Assembly (NCBI RefSeq): GCF_014207375.1
Contig: NZ_JACHEE010000001.1
Location: 62,001 to 126,000, forward strand
Origin: Arthrobacter sp. AZCC_0090
GTDB lineage: Bacteria; Actinomycetota; Actinomycetes; Actinomycetales; Micrococcaceae
Direction of reading: 5' to 3'
Length of the DNA: 64,000 nucleotides
A program made the translations under genes and the position numbers. The notes under the pieces are model-generated. The model saw nothing but the letters and a program-made list of their open reading frames with translations, had not been told where the DNA came from and ran no database searches. Shown here piece by piece: positions 8,971 to 17,019 of the stretch (position 1 is its first letter; every line of letters starts with the position of its first letter).

Positions 8971-9318
8971 GGTCAGTCCCCAAACTTCCTATTGTTTCTG
9001 GTCCCCGCCGATGAGGCAGGCCATCATGTGAGAGAACGGACAGAACCCCCGCATGATTCCCACGTGCAATTGGCTGCCCAGAGGCGTCCAGGCTTCACCT
9101 GGTTCGATCGAGGGCTGGACTTACAGTCCGTCTGGCTTCATCTGGGAACGGGTGTCTGACTGTCCTAGGACCAGGAGGGCCACGCGCCAGAGCCGGTCTC
9201 TGTCCTAAGGTCGAATCGACACCGCCGGCACGGATCGGGCTTGCCAAAAGAGGTTTGACCGAGGGGTGGGCTTGACCGAGGCGCCCGGTGGGAATCGCCG
9301 AGCTATTGAGGAGTACCG
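8971..9318. other. Intergenic region without a gene
   Basis: Separates two divergent genes and must hold both promoters. The only structure seen is a direct repeat TTGACCGAGG at 9255-9264 and 9272-9281 (17-base period), 40-60 bases upstream of the epimerase start, which could be an operator pair or overlapping -35 boxes. A GAGGAG site precedes the ATG at 9319. Confidence 0.4.
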
Positions 9319-10191
9319 ATGAGAATTGCAGTGACGGGTGGAAGCGGAAAGCTTGGCCGGCACGTGGTGCGCCGGCTCAGGGAGGACGGGCACCAGGTAT
9401 TGAACCTGGACCGTGCGGGGGAGAGGAACCCCGGCCTGGCGATCGTGGATTTGCGTGACTACGGTCAAGTGTTGGACGTGTTTTTGGGGCTGGATGACAG
9501 GCACAGCGGCTTCGATGCCGTGGTGCATCTGGGTGCCATTCCGGCACCCGGCATCGTCCCGGATTCCGCGACGTTTGAGAACAACATGCTCGCTACGTAC
9601 AACGTGTTTCAGGCGGCCCGCCGGGCCGGCGTCAAGAAGATTGTCTACGCCTCAAGTGAGACGGTGCTGGGCCTGCCGTTCGACGTCGACCCTCCCTATA
9701 TTCCGGTGGACGAGGAATACCCGGCCCGGCCGGAAAGCACGTATTCGCTGGTGAAGCATCTGGAGGAACAGATGGCCATCGAGTTGACGCGCTGGGACCC
9801 CGAGCTGAGCATTATCGGGCTGCGGTTCTCCAATGTCATGGATGTGGAAGATTATGAACGGTTTCCGTCCTTCGACGCGGACCCGATGCTGCGTAAATGG
9901 AACCTGTGGGGGTACATCGACGGCCGCGACGGTGCCCAGGCCGTGGCGCGGGCCCTTGAGAACGGCAAACCGGGATTCGAGGCGTTCATCATCGCCAACG
10001 CGGACACGGTCATGAGCCGGTCCAGCGCCAGCCTGGCCGCGGAGGTGTTCCCCGACGTGAAGGTGATCAAGGAACTGGGCGGGCACGAGACCATGCTCTC
10101 CATCGATAAGGCCACGCGGCTACTCGGGTTCGAGCCCGAACATACCTGGCGCGCCTACCATCCGAACCGCACTACCCCGATTGAGGATTGA
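9319..10191 (+). CDS. NAD-dependent epimerase/dehydratase family protein
   Basis: A 290-residue extended short-chain dehydrogenase. The Rossmann motif VTGGSGKLGRHVVRRL is at residues 4-19, the catalytic tyrosine lies in STYSLVKHLEE (YxxxK) at about residue 140, and VVHLGAIPAP marks the cofactor loop. It is typical of UDP-sugar epimerase or uronate-dehydrogenase-like enzymes; the exact substrate cannot be read from sequence. The next gene, an aldo/keto reductase, starts 8 bases after its stop, so they form an operon, probably for sugar or sugar-acid oxidation-reduction. Confidence 0.88.
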   Translation: MRIAVTGGSGKLGRHVVRRLREDGHQVLNLDRAGERNPGLAIVDLRDYGQVLDVFLGLDDRHSGFDAVVHLGAIPAPGIVPDSATFENNMLATYNVFQAARRAGVKKIVYASSETVLGLPFDVDPPYIPVDEEYPARPESTYSLVKHLEEQMAIELTRWDPELSIIGLRFSNVMDVEDYERFPSFDADPMLRKWNLWGYIDGRDGAQAVARALENGKPGFEAFIIANADTVMSRSSASLAAEVFPDVKVIKELGGHETMLSIDKATRLLGFEPEHTWRAYHPNRTTPIED

Positions 10192-10199
10192 GGATCATC

Positions 10200-11231
10200 A
10201 TGCAGTACCGTACTTTGGGCAACAGCGGCGCCGTGGTTTCGAACTACGCGCTGGGAACCATGACGTTCGGGGCTGAGGCCACCGAAGAAACGTCCCGCGC
10301 CATCTTGGACAGCTACGTTGCAGCCGGTGGCAACTTCATTGACACCGCCGATGTTTACAGCGCCGGTGTATCGGAGGAGATCATCGGTCGGTGGCTGGCC
10401 GAACGGCCCGATGCGCGGGACCGCGTGGTGCTGGCCACCAAGGGTCGCTTCCCCATGGGGACGGCGCCGAACGACGTCGGCACTTCCCGACGCCACCTCA
10501 CGCGGGCGTTGGACGATTCGCTGCGCCGTTTGGGCGTGGAGCAAATCGACCTGTACCAAATGCACGCGTGGGACCCCATTACGCCTTTGGAGGAGACGCT
10601 TCGTTTCCTGCACGAATCCGTCAGCAGCGGCAAGATCGCCTACTACGGTTTTTCCAACTTCCTGGGGTGGCAATTGACCAAGGCCGTCCACGTGGCTAAG
10701 GCCTTTGGCTGGAGCGCACCGGTGACCCTGCAGCCGCAATACAGCCTGTTGGTCCGTGAGATCGAATCGGAGATTGTTCCGGCTTCGCTGGATGCGGGCA
10801 TCGGGCTGCTGCCGTGGTCGCCGTTGGGTGGCGGATGGCTCTCCGGTAAGTACAAGCGCGACGAGCCGCCCGTCGGTTCCACCCGCCTGGGTGAAAACCC
10901 GAAGCGCGGCATGGAGGCATGGCAGGCCCGCAACGATGACCCCCGCACCTGGGAGGTCATCGGAACAGTGGAAAAGATCGCAGCGGATCATGGCGTCAGC
11001 GCCTCCCAGGTGGCGCTGGCATGGTTGGCGGACCGGCCTGCCGTGACGTCCGTGATCCTCGGTGCCCGCACCACCGAGCAACTGGCGGACAACCTTGCCG
11101 CGGCAGACCTGGAACTCAGCCCCGAGGAAACCCTGCGGCTCACCGAGGCCAGCCAACCGCGCGTGGGCGTCTATCCATACGGTCCAATGGCCCACGAACA
11201 GCGCAGCCGGAAGATCGAAGGCGGCCGGTAA
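10200..11231 (+). CDS. Aldo/keto reductase
   Basis: A 343-residue NADPH-dependent (beta/alpha)8 oxidoreductase, close to the YajO/voltage-gated-channel-beta type. The catalytic tetrad is visible: Asp and Tyr in FIDTADVYSAGVSEE, Lys in VVLATKGRF, and His in YQMHAWDP. The cofactor tail appears as SVILGARTTEQLADNL. I choose the ATG at 10200, with GAGGAT just upstream, rather than the in-frame TTG at 10188, which overlaps the previous stop. It is co-transcribed with the upstream epimerase and is followed by a terminator hairpin. Confidence 0.93.
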   Translation: MQYRTLGNSGAVVSNYALGTMTFGAEATEETSRAILDSYVAAGGNFIDTADVYSAGVSEEIIGRWLAERPDARDRVVLATKGRFPMGTAPNDVGTSRRHLTRALDDSLRRLGVEQIDLYQMHAWDPITPLEETLRFLHESVSSGKIAYYGFSNFLGWQLTKAVHVAKAFGWSAPVTLQPQYSLLVREIESEIVPASLDAGIGLLPWSPLGGGWLSGKYKRDEPPVGSTRLGENPKRGMEAWQARNDDPRTWEVIGTVEKIAADHGVSASQVALAWLADRPAVTSVILGARTTEQLADNLAAADLELSPEETLRLTEASQPRVGVYPYGPMAHEQRSRKIEGGR

Positions 11232-11242
11232 CGCCGGGTGCC

Positions 11243-11273
11243 GGGCCTCAGCCGCGCTTAGCGTCTGAGGCCC
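11243..11273. terminator. Bidirectional terminator-like hairpin
   Basis: Perfect 9-bp arms GGGCCTCAG and CTGAGGCCC with a 13-base loop, placed between convergent genes (aldo/keto reductase and arfB). No long T-run, as is common in high-GC actinobacteria. Confidence 0.6.
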
Positions 11274-11324
11274 AGCGAGCTGGCAGACACTTCTCCGTGT
11301 GGTCGGCGTTGTCGACGGGACGCG

Positions 11325-11747
11325 CTACTCGACGGACGGCCGCTTTCGTTGCCGTTTCGTCGCCGCCCGCTGTTCCTTCGCGGCGAGGCGTCGACGGTTC
11401 GAGGACCGGGTGGGTTTGGTCGCCCGGCGCGCGGCAGCTTCGGGAGCAAGACCCTCCGCCACGAGGTTCGAGAGCTTGGCGAGGGCGATCTCGCGATTGC
11501 GCAGTTGGGAACGCCGCTCGGAGGCAGTCACCGTGATCACCCCGGCGATGAGACGCCGTCCAAGACGGGTGACCAACATCGACCGTTGGTTGTCAGAAAG
11601 CGCCGCGGAGTCGGCGACATCCCACGAGAGTTCGACGCGGCTGTCCGAGGTGTTGACATGTTGACCGCCTGGGCCGGAGGAACGCGAGAACCGCCAGGCG
11701 AGTTCCGAGTCGGGAATCGTGAGCGCGGGCGACACCTCAAGATCCAT
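11325..11747 (-). CDS. arfB: Peptidyl-tRNA hydrolase ArfB (class I release-factor-like)
   Basis: A 140-residue ribosome rescue factor. It has the GGQ peptidyl-tRNA hydrolysis motif at residues 27-29 in SSGPGGQHVNTSDS, and a Lys/Arg-rich C-terminal tail (the last 30 residues contain TKPTRSSNRRRL and KRQRKR) that in ArfB enters the empty mRNA channel. No codon-recognition domain is present, which separates it from RF1/RF2. It would release peptides from ribosomes stalled on non-stop mRNA. Confidence 0.92.
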   Translation of the reverse strand: MDLEVSPALTIPDSELAWRFSRSSGPGGQHVNTSDSRVELSWDVADSAALSDNQRSMLVTRLGRRLIAGVITVTASERRSQLRNREIALAKLSNLVAEGLAPEAAARRATKPTRSSNRRRLAAKEQRAATKRQRKRPSVE

Positions 11748-11800
11748 CCAACTAGCGTTGCACGATACGGGAGGGAGGAACAGTCGTAGCGATTGGATAG

Positions 11801-12529
11801 TTAGTGCGGGGCGGCGTGCCTGGCCCGCGGGGCCGGTTCAACGGAGTCCACGGCATAGGGTTTGGTCGCCGAACGCTGCATTGGTAGACGCAGGCGCGCC
11901 TGATAAGCGCCGTTCCGGAATGTGGCGCGGGGGTCCATCTGGAGAACCAGGAGCGGTTCGTCGCGGGATGCGTCCATCCGTATCAGCATGCCGTGCCGCC
12001 GGCCGTCAACGAGCAGCGGGGTCGCGGGCTCGACTGCCGTCTGCTTGAGGAGTTCCCGATATTTCGGCCCTGCCGCCAAGAAGAGGATTCCGTGGGCGAC
12101 CCCAACGACTCGCAGCGGGATTACCGCGTCGGGCTGCAGGGTGGGTGCCGGGTGTAATTCGTCTTCCTGCGCAAAGGATTCCGTTGCTGTCGTCAAGCAC
12201 CGGTCGCATGCTTGGCACCTGGTGCGCGTTCCGACGTCGGCCAAAAGGGTCACAAGTAGTCCTCTAGGTGCGTAACCCCATTTGTCGGCCACAAAATGGC
12301 ACCATGCAGGGTGGTACTCCCTCCCGTTCTTCATCACATAAACCTGGTCTTCGCCAAGAAGGGGGACTCCCTCCCGCCAGGCGGCTGGCTCTACGGGCTT
12401 GAGGCCGTTGGCATGTGCCCGGGCTATGTGGCTCGCCTTGAAGTACCTGCGGATCCACGGACTGAGTGGCTGTTGTGGTCTAGGAATTGCGGAGCCTTCC
12501 TGTGCGGCGGTGTGCGTTTCGCTCCCCAA
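11801..12529 (-). CDS. Hypothetical protein with a CxxCxxC cluster, 242 residues
   Basis: I do not recognise the family. A Trp-rich N-terminal half (SPWIRRYFKAS, REYHPAWCHFVADKWGY) is followed at about residue 100 by RTRCQACDRCLTT, a CxxCxxC cluster that could bind zinc or an iron-sulfur cluster, and then a predominantly beta region. No signal peptide. The start is a TTG at 12529 with AGGGGG a few bases upstream; no earlier Met alternative exists. It is transcribed away from the thioredoxin-like gene, and the two promoters share about 100 bases. Confidence 0.6.
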   Translation of the reverse strand: MGSETHTAAQEGSAIPRPQQPLSPWIRRYFKASHIARAHANGLKPVEPAAWREGVPLLGEDQVYVMKNGREYHPAWCHFVADKWGYAPRGLLVTLLADVGTRTRCQACDRCLTTATESFAQEDELHPAPTLQPDAVIPLRVVGVAHGILFLAAGPKYRELLKQTAVEPATPLLVDGRRHGMLIRMDASRDEPLLVLQMDPRATFRNGAYQARLRLPMQRSATKPYAVDSVEPAPRARHAAPH

Positions 12530-12631
12530 TAGCCCCCTACCTAGCTTGATGGCTTTTCCCGCAAGTCTCCAGTCCGACGACCGTAGCCCTTCATCAAGCG
12601 GTCGGTCGGACTGCGTCTGCGGTCTTCCCCC

Positions 12632-12663
12632 TTGACCTTTCCCCTAGGGGAAGGTGCAAAAGT
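12632..12663 (+). promoter_or_regulatory. MerR-type promoter/operator of the thioredoxin-like gene
   Basis: TTGACC at 12632-12637 serves as -35, followed by the dyad ACCTTTCCCC-TA-GGGGAAGGT (12635-12655) inside the -35/-10 spacer, and a weak -10 (AAAAGT, 12658-12663) about 20 bases away. A long spacer filled by a dyad with CCTT and AAGG arms is the classic MerR-family activatable promoter. Start of the controlled gene is 44 bases downstream. Confidence 0.75.
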
Positions 12664-12706
12664 GGGTGCGCGCAGGGTGAAAGGCCGTTCAAGAAAAGGG
12701 GGAGTC

Positions 12707-13030
12707 ATGCTAAGAAAAGACGTTACGGACGCATCCTTCGACGCCGACGTGCTGAAGTCAGCCAAACCGGTCGTCGTCGAATTCTGGGCGGATTGGGCTG
12801 GACCTTGCACCAGGCTGTCCTCGGTGCTTGAACAACTCGGGGTGGAATATGCCAACAAAATCGAAGTTGTCAAAGTGAACGTCGATGAAAATCCCGAAAC
12901 CGCGGGTGCCTTCGGAATTAGCTCTGTCCCGTCCGTGTTCCTTTTCAAGGACGGCGAACGGAGAATCTCCGTGATCGGCGCCGGGGCGAAGCAGTATTTC
13001 GAAAGGGGATTCGCTGACTACCTCCGCTAG
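12707..13030 (+). CDS. Thioredoxin-like protein with a single-cysteine active site (AGPC)
   Basis: A 107-residue protein with full thioredoxin fold signals: VVVEFWADW, the active-site loop, KVNVDENPETAGAFGISSVPSVFLFKDGE including the cis-Pro (SVPS). The active site, normally WCGPC, reads WAGPC: codon GCT (12797-12799) replaces the first, nucleophilic Cys (residue 31), while the second Cys (residue 34) remains. It therefore cannot act as an ordinary dithiol reductase; a monothiol, chaperone-like or thiol/metal-buffering role is possible. I take the ATG at 12707, preceded by AAAGGGGGA. The gene lies between two MerR-type operators and just upstream of merR. Confidence 0.9.
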   Translation: MLRKDVTDASFDADVLKSAKPVVVEFWADWAGPCTRLSSVLEQLGVEYANKIEVVKVNVDENPETAGAFGISSVPSVFLFKDGERRISVIGAGAKQYFERGFADYLR

Positions 13031-13046
13031 CACGTACTTCACTCCA

Positions 13047-13078
13047 TGAACACCTTTCCCCTACAGTGGGAGGTCAAT
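13047..13078 (+). promoter_or_regulatory. Second MerR-type operator, upstream of merR
   Basis: ACCTTTCCCCTACAGTGGGAGGT-type dyad at 13052-13074 shares its left half (ACCTTTCCCCTA) with the operator of the thioredoxin-like gene. Candidate -35 TGAACA (13047-13052) and -10 GTCAAT (13073-13078) are 20 bases apart, the long spacer of MerR-activated promoters. Suggests autoregulation. Confidence 0.6.
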
Positions 13079-13099
13079 GGGGGTAGGAAGTTGAGGTGC

Positions 13100-13492
13100 A
13101 TGGTGCGAATCGGCGAAGCCGCCCGGGCGGCGGGCATGACGAGCAAGGCCCTGAGATTCTATGAAGAGCACGGTCTGCTGCCGGCTGCGAAGCGCACCGC
13201 GAACGGATATCGCGATTACACGAGCGAAACCATCAACAGGCTCGATTTCATTCGCCGCGGGCGCGCTGCAGGGCTGTCGCTGGCGCAGATCCGCGAAATC
13301 CTGTTCTTGCGCGACACAGGCCGCGGCCCCTGCACTCATGTACGGGACCTGCTTTCCGATCAGCTGGCGGGTCTCGACGAGCAGATCGCCGAACTGCTCG
13401 CGCTGCGCGCCACGGTCGCGGAGTACCACGCCGTCGCGGCCGCCGCGGACCCGGATGCGTGCGACGCCGGCCGTATCTGCAGCTATCTCTGA
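13100..13492 (+). CDS. MerR-family metal-type transcriptional regulator
   Basis: A 130-residue MerR regulator. The winged helix-turn-helix is at residues 1-40 (VRIGEAARAAGMTSKALRFYEEHGLL), followed by the dimerisation helix. Cys78 in RGPCTHVRDLL and a C-terminal Cys pair (Cys121 and Cys127 in ACDAGRICSYL) resemble the inducer-binding Cys pattern of ZntR/CadR/CueR-like proteins, so it probably senses a thiophilic metal or a thiol stress signal. The ATG at 13100 places the helix-turn-helix at the protein start. Its likely targets are its own promoter and the thioredoxin-like gene upstream, both of which carry MerR-type dyads. Confidence 0.9.
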   Translation: MVRIGEAARAAGMTSKALRFYEEHGLLPAAKRTANGYRDYTSETINRLDFIRRGRAAGLSLAQIREILFLRDTGRGPCTHVRDLLSDQLAGLDEQIAELLALRATVAEYHAVAAAADPDACDAGRICSYL

Positions 13493-13504
13493 AAGGCCTG
13501 GCCC

Positions 13505-13876
13505 ATGGCAATCCGATACGTTCGAGGCATCGCCGCCACGGCAGCAGTCGTCGGGATGCTGGGTGGTTGCGCGGCACCGGTAGCTCCGCAAGGCAACGTT
13601 TCGGCACGTCCGACGACAACCGCTGCCATCACTGCCCCCTTCGCCCTCTTAACGCACTGTGGCATCTATGAAGCGAGGGTGCAGGACACATTCTTCGTCG
13701 CCGACCAGCTGCTGGACGACGGCAACGGCAATCCCCTTGCAGGATGGGACAATCCCTACCAGTCGGGCACCATCACTGTGCAGGACGAAAAGGCGGTCTT
13801 CCATGACGACCGCGGCCACATCGTGACCTTCCATGAACGACCGGGCGCCACAAGCTACCTGAGAACGTGCTCCTGA
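13505..13876 (+). CDS. Small predicted lipoprotein
   Basis: A 123-residue protein with a short basic N-terminus, a hydrophobic h-region (AATAAVVGM) and the lipobox LGGC at residues 18-21, so it should be lipid-anchored on the outer face of the membrane. The mature part has two further Cys (residues 52 and 122), which could form a disulfide. No family is recognised. It begins 12 bases after merR stops and may be read from the same transcript, which would place it in the MerR regulon. Confidence 0.7.
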   Translation: MAIRYVRGIAATAAVVGMLGGCAAPVAPQGNVSARPTTTAAITAPFALLTHCGIYEARVQDTFFVADQLLDDGNGNPLAGWDNPYQSGTITVQDEKAVFHDDRGHIVTFHERPGATSYLRTCS

Positions 13877-13927
13877 GGCGCGACACCGACAAGGGCCGGT
13901 CAACCGGTCCTGGAGAGGAGAAAGGCC

Positions 13928-14728
13928 ATGAACTCCACGATCCTCGTGACAGGCGGAACCGGCACGCTCGGACGGCTCGTGGCCTCTCGCCTGGTGGACG
14001 CGGGACGCGCCGTGCGTGTGGTCGGCCGTCACGCTCCTCCGCCGGAGCAGGGGGTCGAGTTCGCGACGTGTGACCTTGACACGGGCGACGGAGTCGAGGC
14101 CGCTTTGGAAGGCGTCCGCACGGTGGTGCATTGCGCGGGCGCGCAGAAGGGCGACGGCGAGAAGGCCCGCCGCCTCGTCGCCGCGGCATCCCGCTCGGGT
14201 GTCACGCACCTCGTGTTCATCTCCGTCGTGGGGGCGGACACGATCCCGGTGGTGAGCGGCTTCGACCGTGCGGCTTTCGGCTACTTCGCGTCCAAGCGGG
14301 ACGCGGAACTGGTCGTGGCCGGCTCCGGGATCCCGTTCAGCACCCTCCGGGCAACCCAATTTTTTGAATTGACGCTGCTGACTGCGCGGACCATGGCCAA
14401 GCTCCCGGTCATTCCAGTGCCAAGGGGCTTCCGGTTCCAACCCGTCGACGCCGGCGAGGTCGCGGACCGGCTCGTCGAGCTCGCTCTGGGCGATCCCGCG
14501 GGCCCCGTGCCCGATCTCGCGGGGCCCGTCTCCTACCCGCTGGATGACCTCATCCGCTCATATCTCGCCGCGGCCGGCCAGCGGCGCGTCCTCGTCCCCG
14601 TACCTATGCCCGGGAGGGCGGCAAAGGCTATCCGGGAGGGCGCCAACCTGTCCGAGGACCGGGCCGTCGGACGGAGGACCTGGGAGGAGTTCCTCAGCGA
14701 GCGCGTGCCCGGTGAGGCGCGAGCGTAA
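13928..14728 (+). CDS. NAD(P)-binding SDR / NmrA-like oxidoreductase
   Basis: A 266-residue atypical short-chain dehydrogenase. The dinucleotide-binding motif VTGGTGTLGRLVASRL is at residues 6-21; VVHCAGAQKGDGEKAR and THLVFISVVGAD follow, and the YxxxK equivalent is GYFASKRDAE. The C-terminal half lacks the full epimerase domain, as in NmrA/NAD(P)H-binding proteins of unknown substrate. A strong AGAGGAGAAAG ribosome-binding site precedes the ATG. Confidence 0.85.
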   Translation: MNSTILVTGGTGTLGRLVASRLVDAGRAVRVVGRHAPPPEQGVEFATCDLDTGDGVEAALEGVRTVVHCAGAQKGDGEKARRLVAAASRSGVTHLVFISVVGADTIPVVSGFDRAAFGYFASKRDAELVVAGSGIPFSTLRATQFFELTLLTARTMAKLPVIPVPRGFRFQPVDAGEVADRLVELALGDPAGPVPDLAGPVSYPLDDLIRSYLAAAGQRRVLVPVPMPGRAAKAIREGANLSEDRAVGRRTWEEFLSERVPGEARA

Positions 14729-14731
14729 TGT

Positions 14732-14760
14732 CCGTTCACGGGCGAACAGGGCATGAACGG
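14732..14760. terminator. Terminator-like hairpin between convergent genes
   Basis: CCGTTCA (14732-14738) and TGAACGG (14754-14760) form a 7-bp stem with a 15-base loop, positioned just after the oxidoreductase stop and before the stop of the convergent glycosylase gene. Confidence 0.45.
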
Positions 14761-14781
14761 CCCGGATCCACGTTCTACGCG

Positions 14782-15366
14782 TTAGCGCTCGGAAGCCTTC
14801 GCGGCCTTGATGGCGGCTTTGGCGGCCTGCTTGCTGGCACGCACTTTTCTTAGCGACTCCGGGTCCACGATGTCGGCGACGGAAAGGAATGCGCTCTCCT
14901 TGCCGTAGGGGTCGGCAGCCTCACGCCAGCCTTGTGCTTGGAGTCCGCACTGCTTGCCGAGTAGGGCCAGGAAGATCTTTGCCTTCTGCTCTCCGAAACC
15001 GGGCAAGCCCTTCAACCTGCGGAGCACTTCCTGGCCGTCGGGGTCGTCTTTGGTCCAGATGGCAGTTGCGTCCCCATTCCAATCACGCTGTACCATGGCC
15101 GCGAGGTCCTGGACGCGGCTGGCCATGGAGCCAGGAAAGCGGTGGACGGACGGACGCTCCTTGAAGATCTCAACGAAGCCTGCGGGATCATATTCGGCGA
15201 TTGCGGTAGGGGATACGGACCCGATGCGCGTCCGGATCTTTTCGGGTCCGGCAAACGCTGACTCCATGGTCACCTGTTGGTCAAGCAGCATGCCGATGAG
15301 AAGTGCGAACGCGTCATCGCTGAGTAGTTGGTCGGCGGCGGGGTCGCCAGTGATGTGCAATTCCAT
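14782..15366 (-). CDS. HhH-GPD-type base excision DNA repair protein
   Basis: A 194-residue DNA glycosylase-like protein of the HhH-GPD superfamily. LLIGMLLDQQVTMESAF matches the first helices, and the helix-hairpin-helix reads LKGLPGFGEQKAKIFLALLG near residues 115-135. The canonical catalytic Asp of the GPD loop is not obvious. The C-terminus is Lys/Ala-rich (KQAAKAAIKAAK). I use the ATG at 15366 (MELHITGD), because the upstream in-frame extension lies in the noncoding strand of the ABC permease. Role: recognition or removal of damaged bases (family inference). Confidence 0.88.
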   Translation of the reverse strand: MELHITGDPAADQLLSDDAFALLIGMLLDQQVTMESAFAGPEKIRTRIGSVSPTAIAEYDPAGFVEIFKERPSVHRFPGSMASRVQDLAAMVQRDWNGDATAIWTKDDPDGQEVLRRLKGLPGFGEQKAKIFLALLGKQCGLQAQGWREAADPYGKESAFLSVADIVDPESLRKVRASKQAAKAAIKAAKASER

Positions 15367-15460
15367 TCGCCCATCCTCCCACCTGCCTCTTGATCTGCCG
15401 CTGCAGCGGGGCTCTGAATTTGAAGACGAGGCACTGGGACCCTGTGGCTCCCGATACTCC

Positions 15461-16222
15461 TCAGGCGATCTTGCGCCGATAGGCGGCCATGGCGAGGACG
15501 TAGGCGAGAACGAGTGTGCCGACGCACCAAGCGAGAGCGATCCAGATGTTGCTGCCGACCGGGCGCTGCGCGAACAGGTCCTGGATTGTATTGACGATCG
15601 ACGTGACCGGCTGGTTCTCAGCGAAGGCGCGCACGGGACCCGGCATGGTGGCCGTGGGCACGAAAGCCGAGCTGATGAACGGCAGGAAAATGAGCGGGTA
15701 GGAGAATCCTCCGGCACCGTCCACGGACTTCGCTGTTAGTCCCGCTATGATCGCGAGCCAGGTGAGTGCCAGGGTGAAGAGCGCCAGGATTCCGGCGACA
15801 GCGAGCCATGCCAGGGGGCTTGCCGAAGTGCGGAATCCCATGGCAAGGGCCACCAGCACGATGATCACCAGGGAGAGCCCGTTGGCCACCAGCGAGGTCA
15901 GAACATGTGCCCAAAGTACGGACGATCGCGCGATCGGCATGGACTGGAGCCGCTCGAAAATGCCGCTCTGCATGTCGTAAAACAAACGAACTGCGGTGTA
16001 CGCGATGCCCGACGCGATCGCGATCAGCATGATTCCGGGCAGCAGGTAATTGACGTAGTCGCCCGCGTCTGTCCTGATCGCACCGCCAAACACGTAGACG
16101 AACAGCAGCATGAGGGCGATCGGAGTGATCGCGGTGGTGATGATGGTGTCCACGCTGCGGAAGATGTGGCGCATGGAGCGGCCCAGCAGGACGGCCGTGT
16201 CTCCGAAGAAGTGTTTGCTCAT
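15461..16222 (-). CDS. ABC-2 type exporter permease (DrrB-like)
   Basis: A 253-residue membrane protein with about six helices, of the ABC-2 export permease family. The N-terminal GRSMRHIFRSVDTIITT followed by ITPIALMLLFVYVFGGAI is typical of daunorubicin-resistance DrrB-like permeases. Its ATG overlaps the stop of the ATPase gene by 4 bases (ATGA), so translation is coupled. It would export a drug or lipid; the substrate is unknown. Last gene of the padR-DUF1048-ATPase-permease operon. Confidence 0.92.
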   Translation of the reverse strand: MSKHFFGDTAVLLGRSMRHIFRSVDTIITTAITPIALMLLFVYVFGGAIRTDAGDYVNYLLPGIMLIAIASGIAYTAVRLFYDMQSGIFERLQSMPIARSSVLWAHVLTSLVANGLSLVIIVLVALAMGFRTSASPLAWLAVAGILALFTLALTWLAIIAGLTAKSVDGAGGFSYPLIFLPFISSAFVPTATMPGPVRAFAENQPVTSIVNTIQDLFAQRPVGSNIWIALAWCVGTLVLAYVLAMAAYRRKIA

Positions 16223-17019
16223 GACCTTTCCTTACTTGACTCGACCTTGCCGTTGTTTCCCACAAGTGCGAGGAAGATATCCTCCAAAGTCGGCTGTTTT
16301 TCGACGTACTCGACTTTCGCTGGCGGGAGCAGTTGTTTCAGTTCGGCGAGAGTGCCGTTGGCGATGATCCGCCCCTCATGAAGAATGGCGATCCGATCCG
16401 CAAGTTGCTCGGCCTCGTCCAGATACTGCGTGGTGAGCAGAACGGTGGTGCCCTGCGTGGCGAGCTGTTTGACGATCTGCCATACGTCGATGCGTGCTTC
16501 GGGATCTAGTCCCGTGGTCGGCTCATCGAGGAAGATGACCTCCGGCTGCCCGATCAGGCTCATGGCGATGTCAAGGCGACGTCGCATGCCTCCTGAATAC
16601 GTCGACACCTTTCGCGTTGCCGCATCGGCGAGGTTGAAGCGTGCGAGGAGATCATCCGCCACCCCGCCTGGGTCTTTCAGATGCCGCAGCTTGGCCACCA
16701 ACACCAGGTTCTCCCGACCGGAGAGGATCTCGTCGACCGCGGCGAACTGTCCGGTCAGGCTGATGGACTCCCGAACGCGGAGAGGGTCCGCTGCGACGTC
16801 GAATCCGTTCACTATGGCTGTGCCGGCGTCTGGGCTCAGCAGCGTGGACAGGATTCTCACCATCGTGGTCTTTCCTGCTCCGTTAGAGCCGAGAAGGGCG
16901 AAGATGGAGCCCGGTTCCACGTCGAAGTCCACTCCGCGAAGTACGTGCAGCTCCTTGTAGGACTTTTCCATGCCCTGCACGCTGATTGCAGGTTCGCGGG
17001 TGGTGCTTGCGTAGCTCAT
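16219..17019 (-). CDS. ABC exporter ATP-binding protein (DrrA-like)
   Basis: A 266-residue ATPase: Walker A GSNGAGKTT, Q-loop region LTGQFAAVDEILSG, signature YSGGMRRRLDIAMSL, Walker B VIFLDEPTTGLDPEAR and switch His in LLTTQYLDEAEQL. The YSGGMRRRLD signature and the C-terminal extension (ILHEGRIIANGTL) place it with DrrA-type drug exporter ATPases. The ATG at 17019 overlaps the DUF1048 stop by 4 bases; the longer frame to 17097 lies inside that gene and is rejected. Confidence 0.93.
   Translation of the reverse strand: MSYASTTREPAISVQGMEKSYKELHVLRGVDFDVEPGSIFALLGSNGAGKTTMVRILSTLLSPDAGTAIVNGFDVAADPLRVRESISLTGQFAAVDEILSGRENLVLVAKLRHLKDPGGVADDLLARFNLADAATRKVSTYSGGMRRRLDIAMSLIGQPEVIFLDEPTTGLDPEARIDVWQIVKQLATQGTTVLLTTQYLDEAEQLADRIAILHEGRIIANGTLAELKQLLPPAKVEYVEKQPTLEDIFLALVGNNGKVESSKERS

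Noticed and set aside
9085-9130. GGTTCGATC resembling the T-loop of a tRNA
   Set aside because: The flanking five bases do not pair, and no acceptor, D or anticodon arm can be drawn around it.
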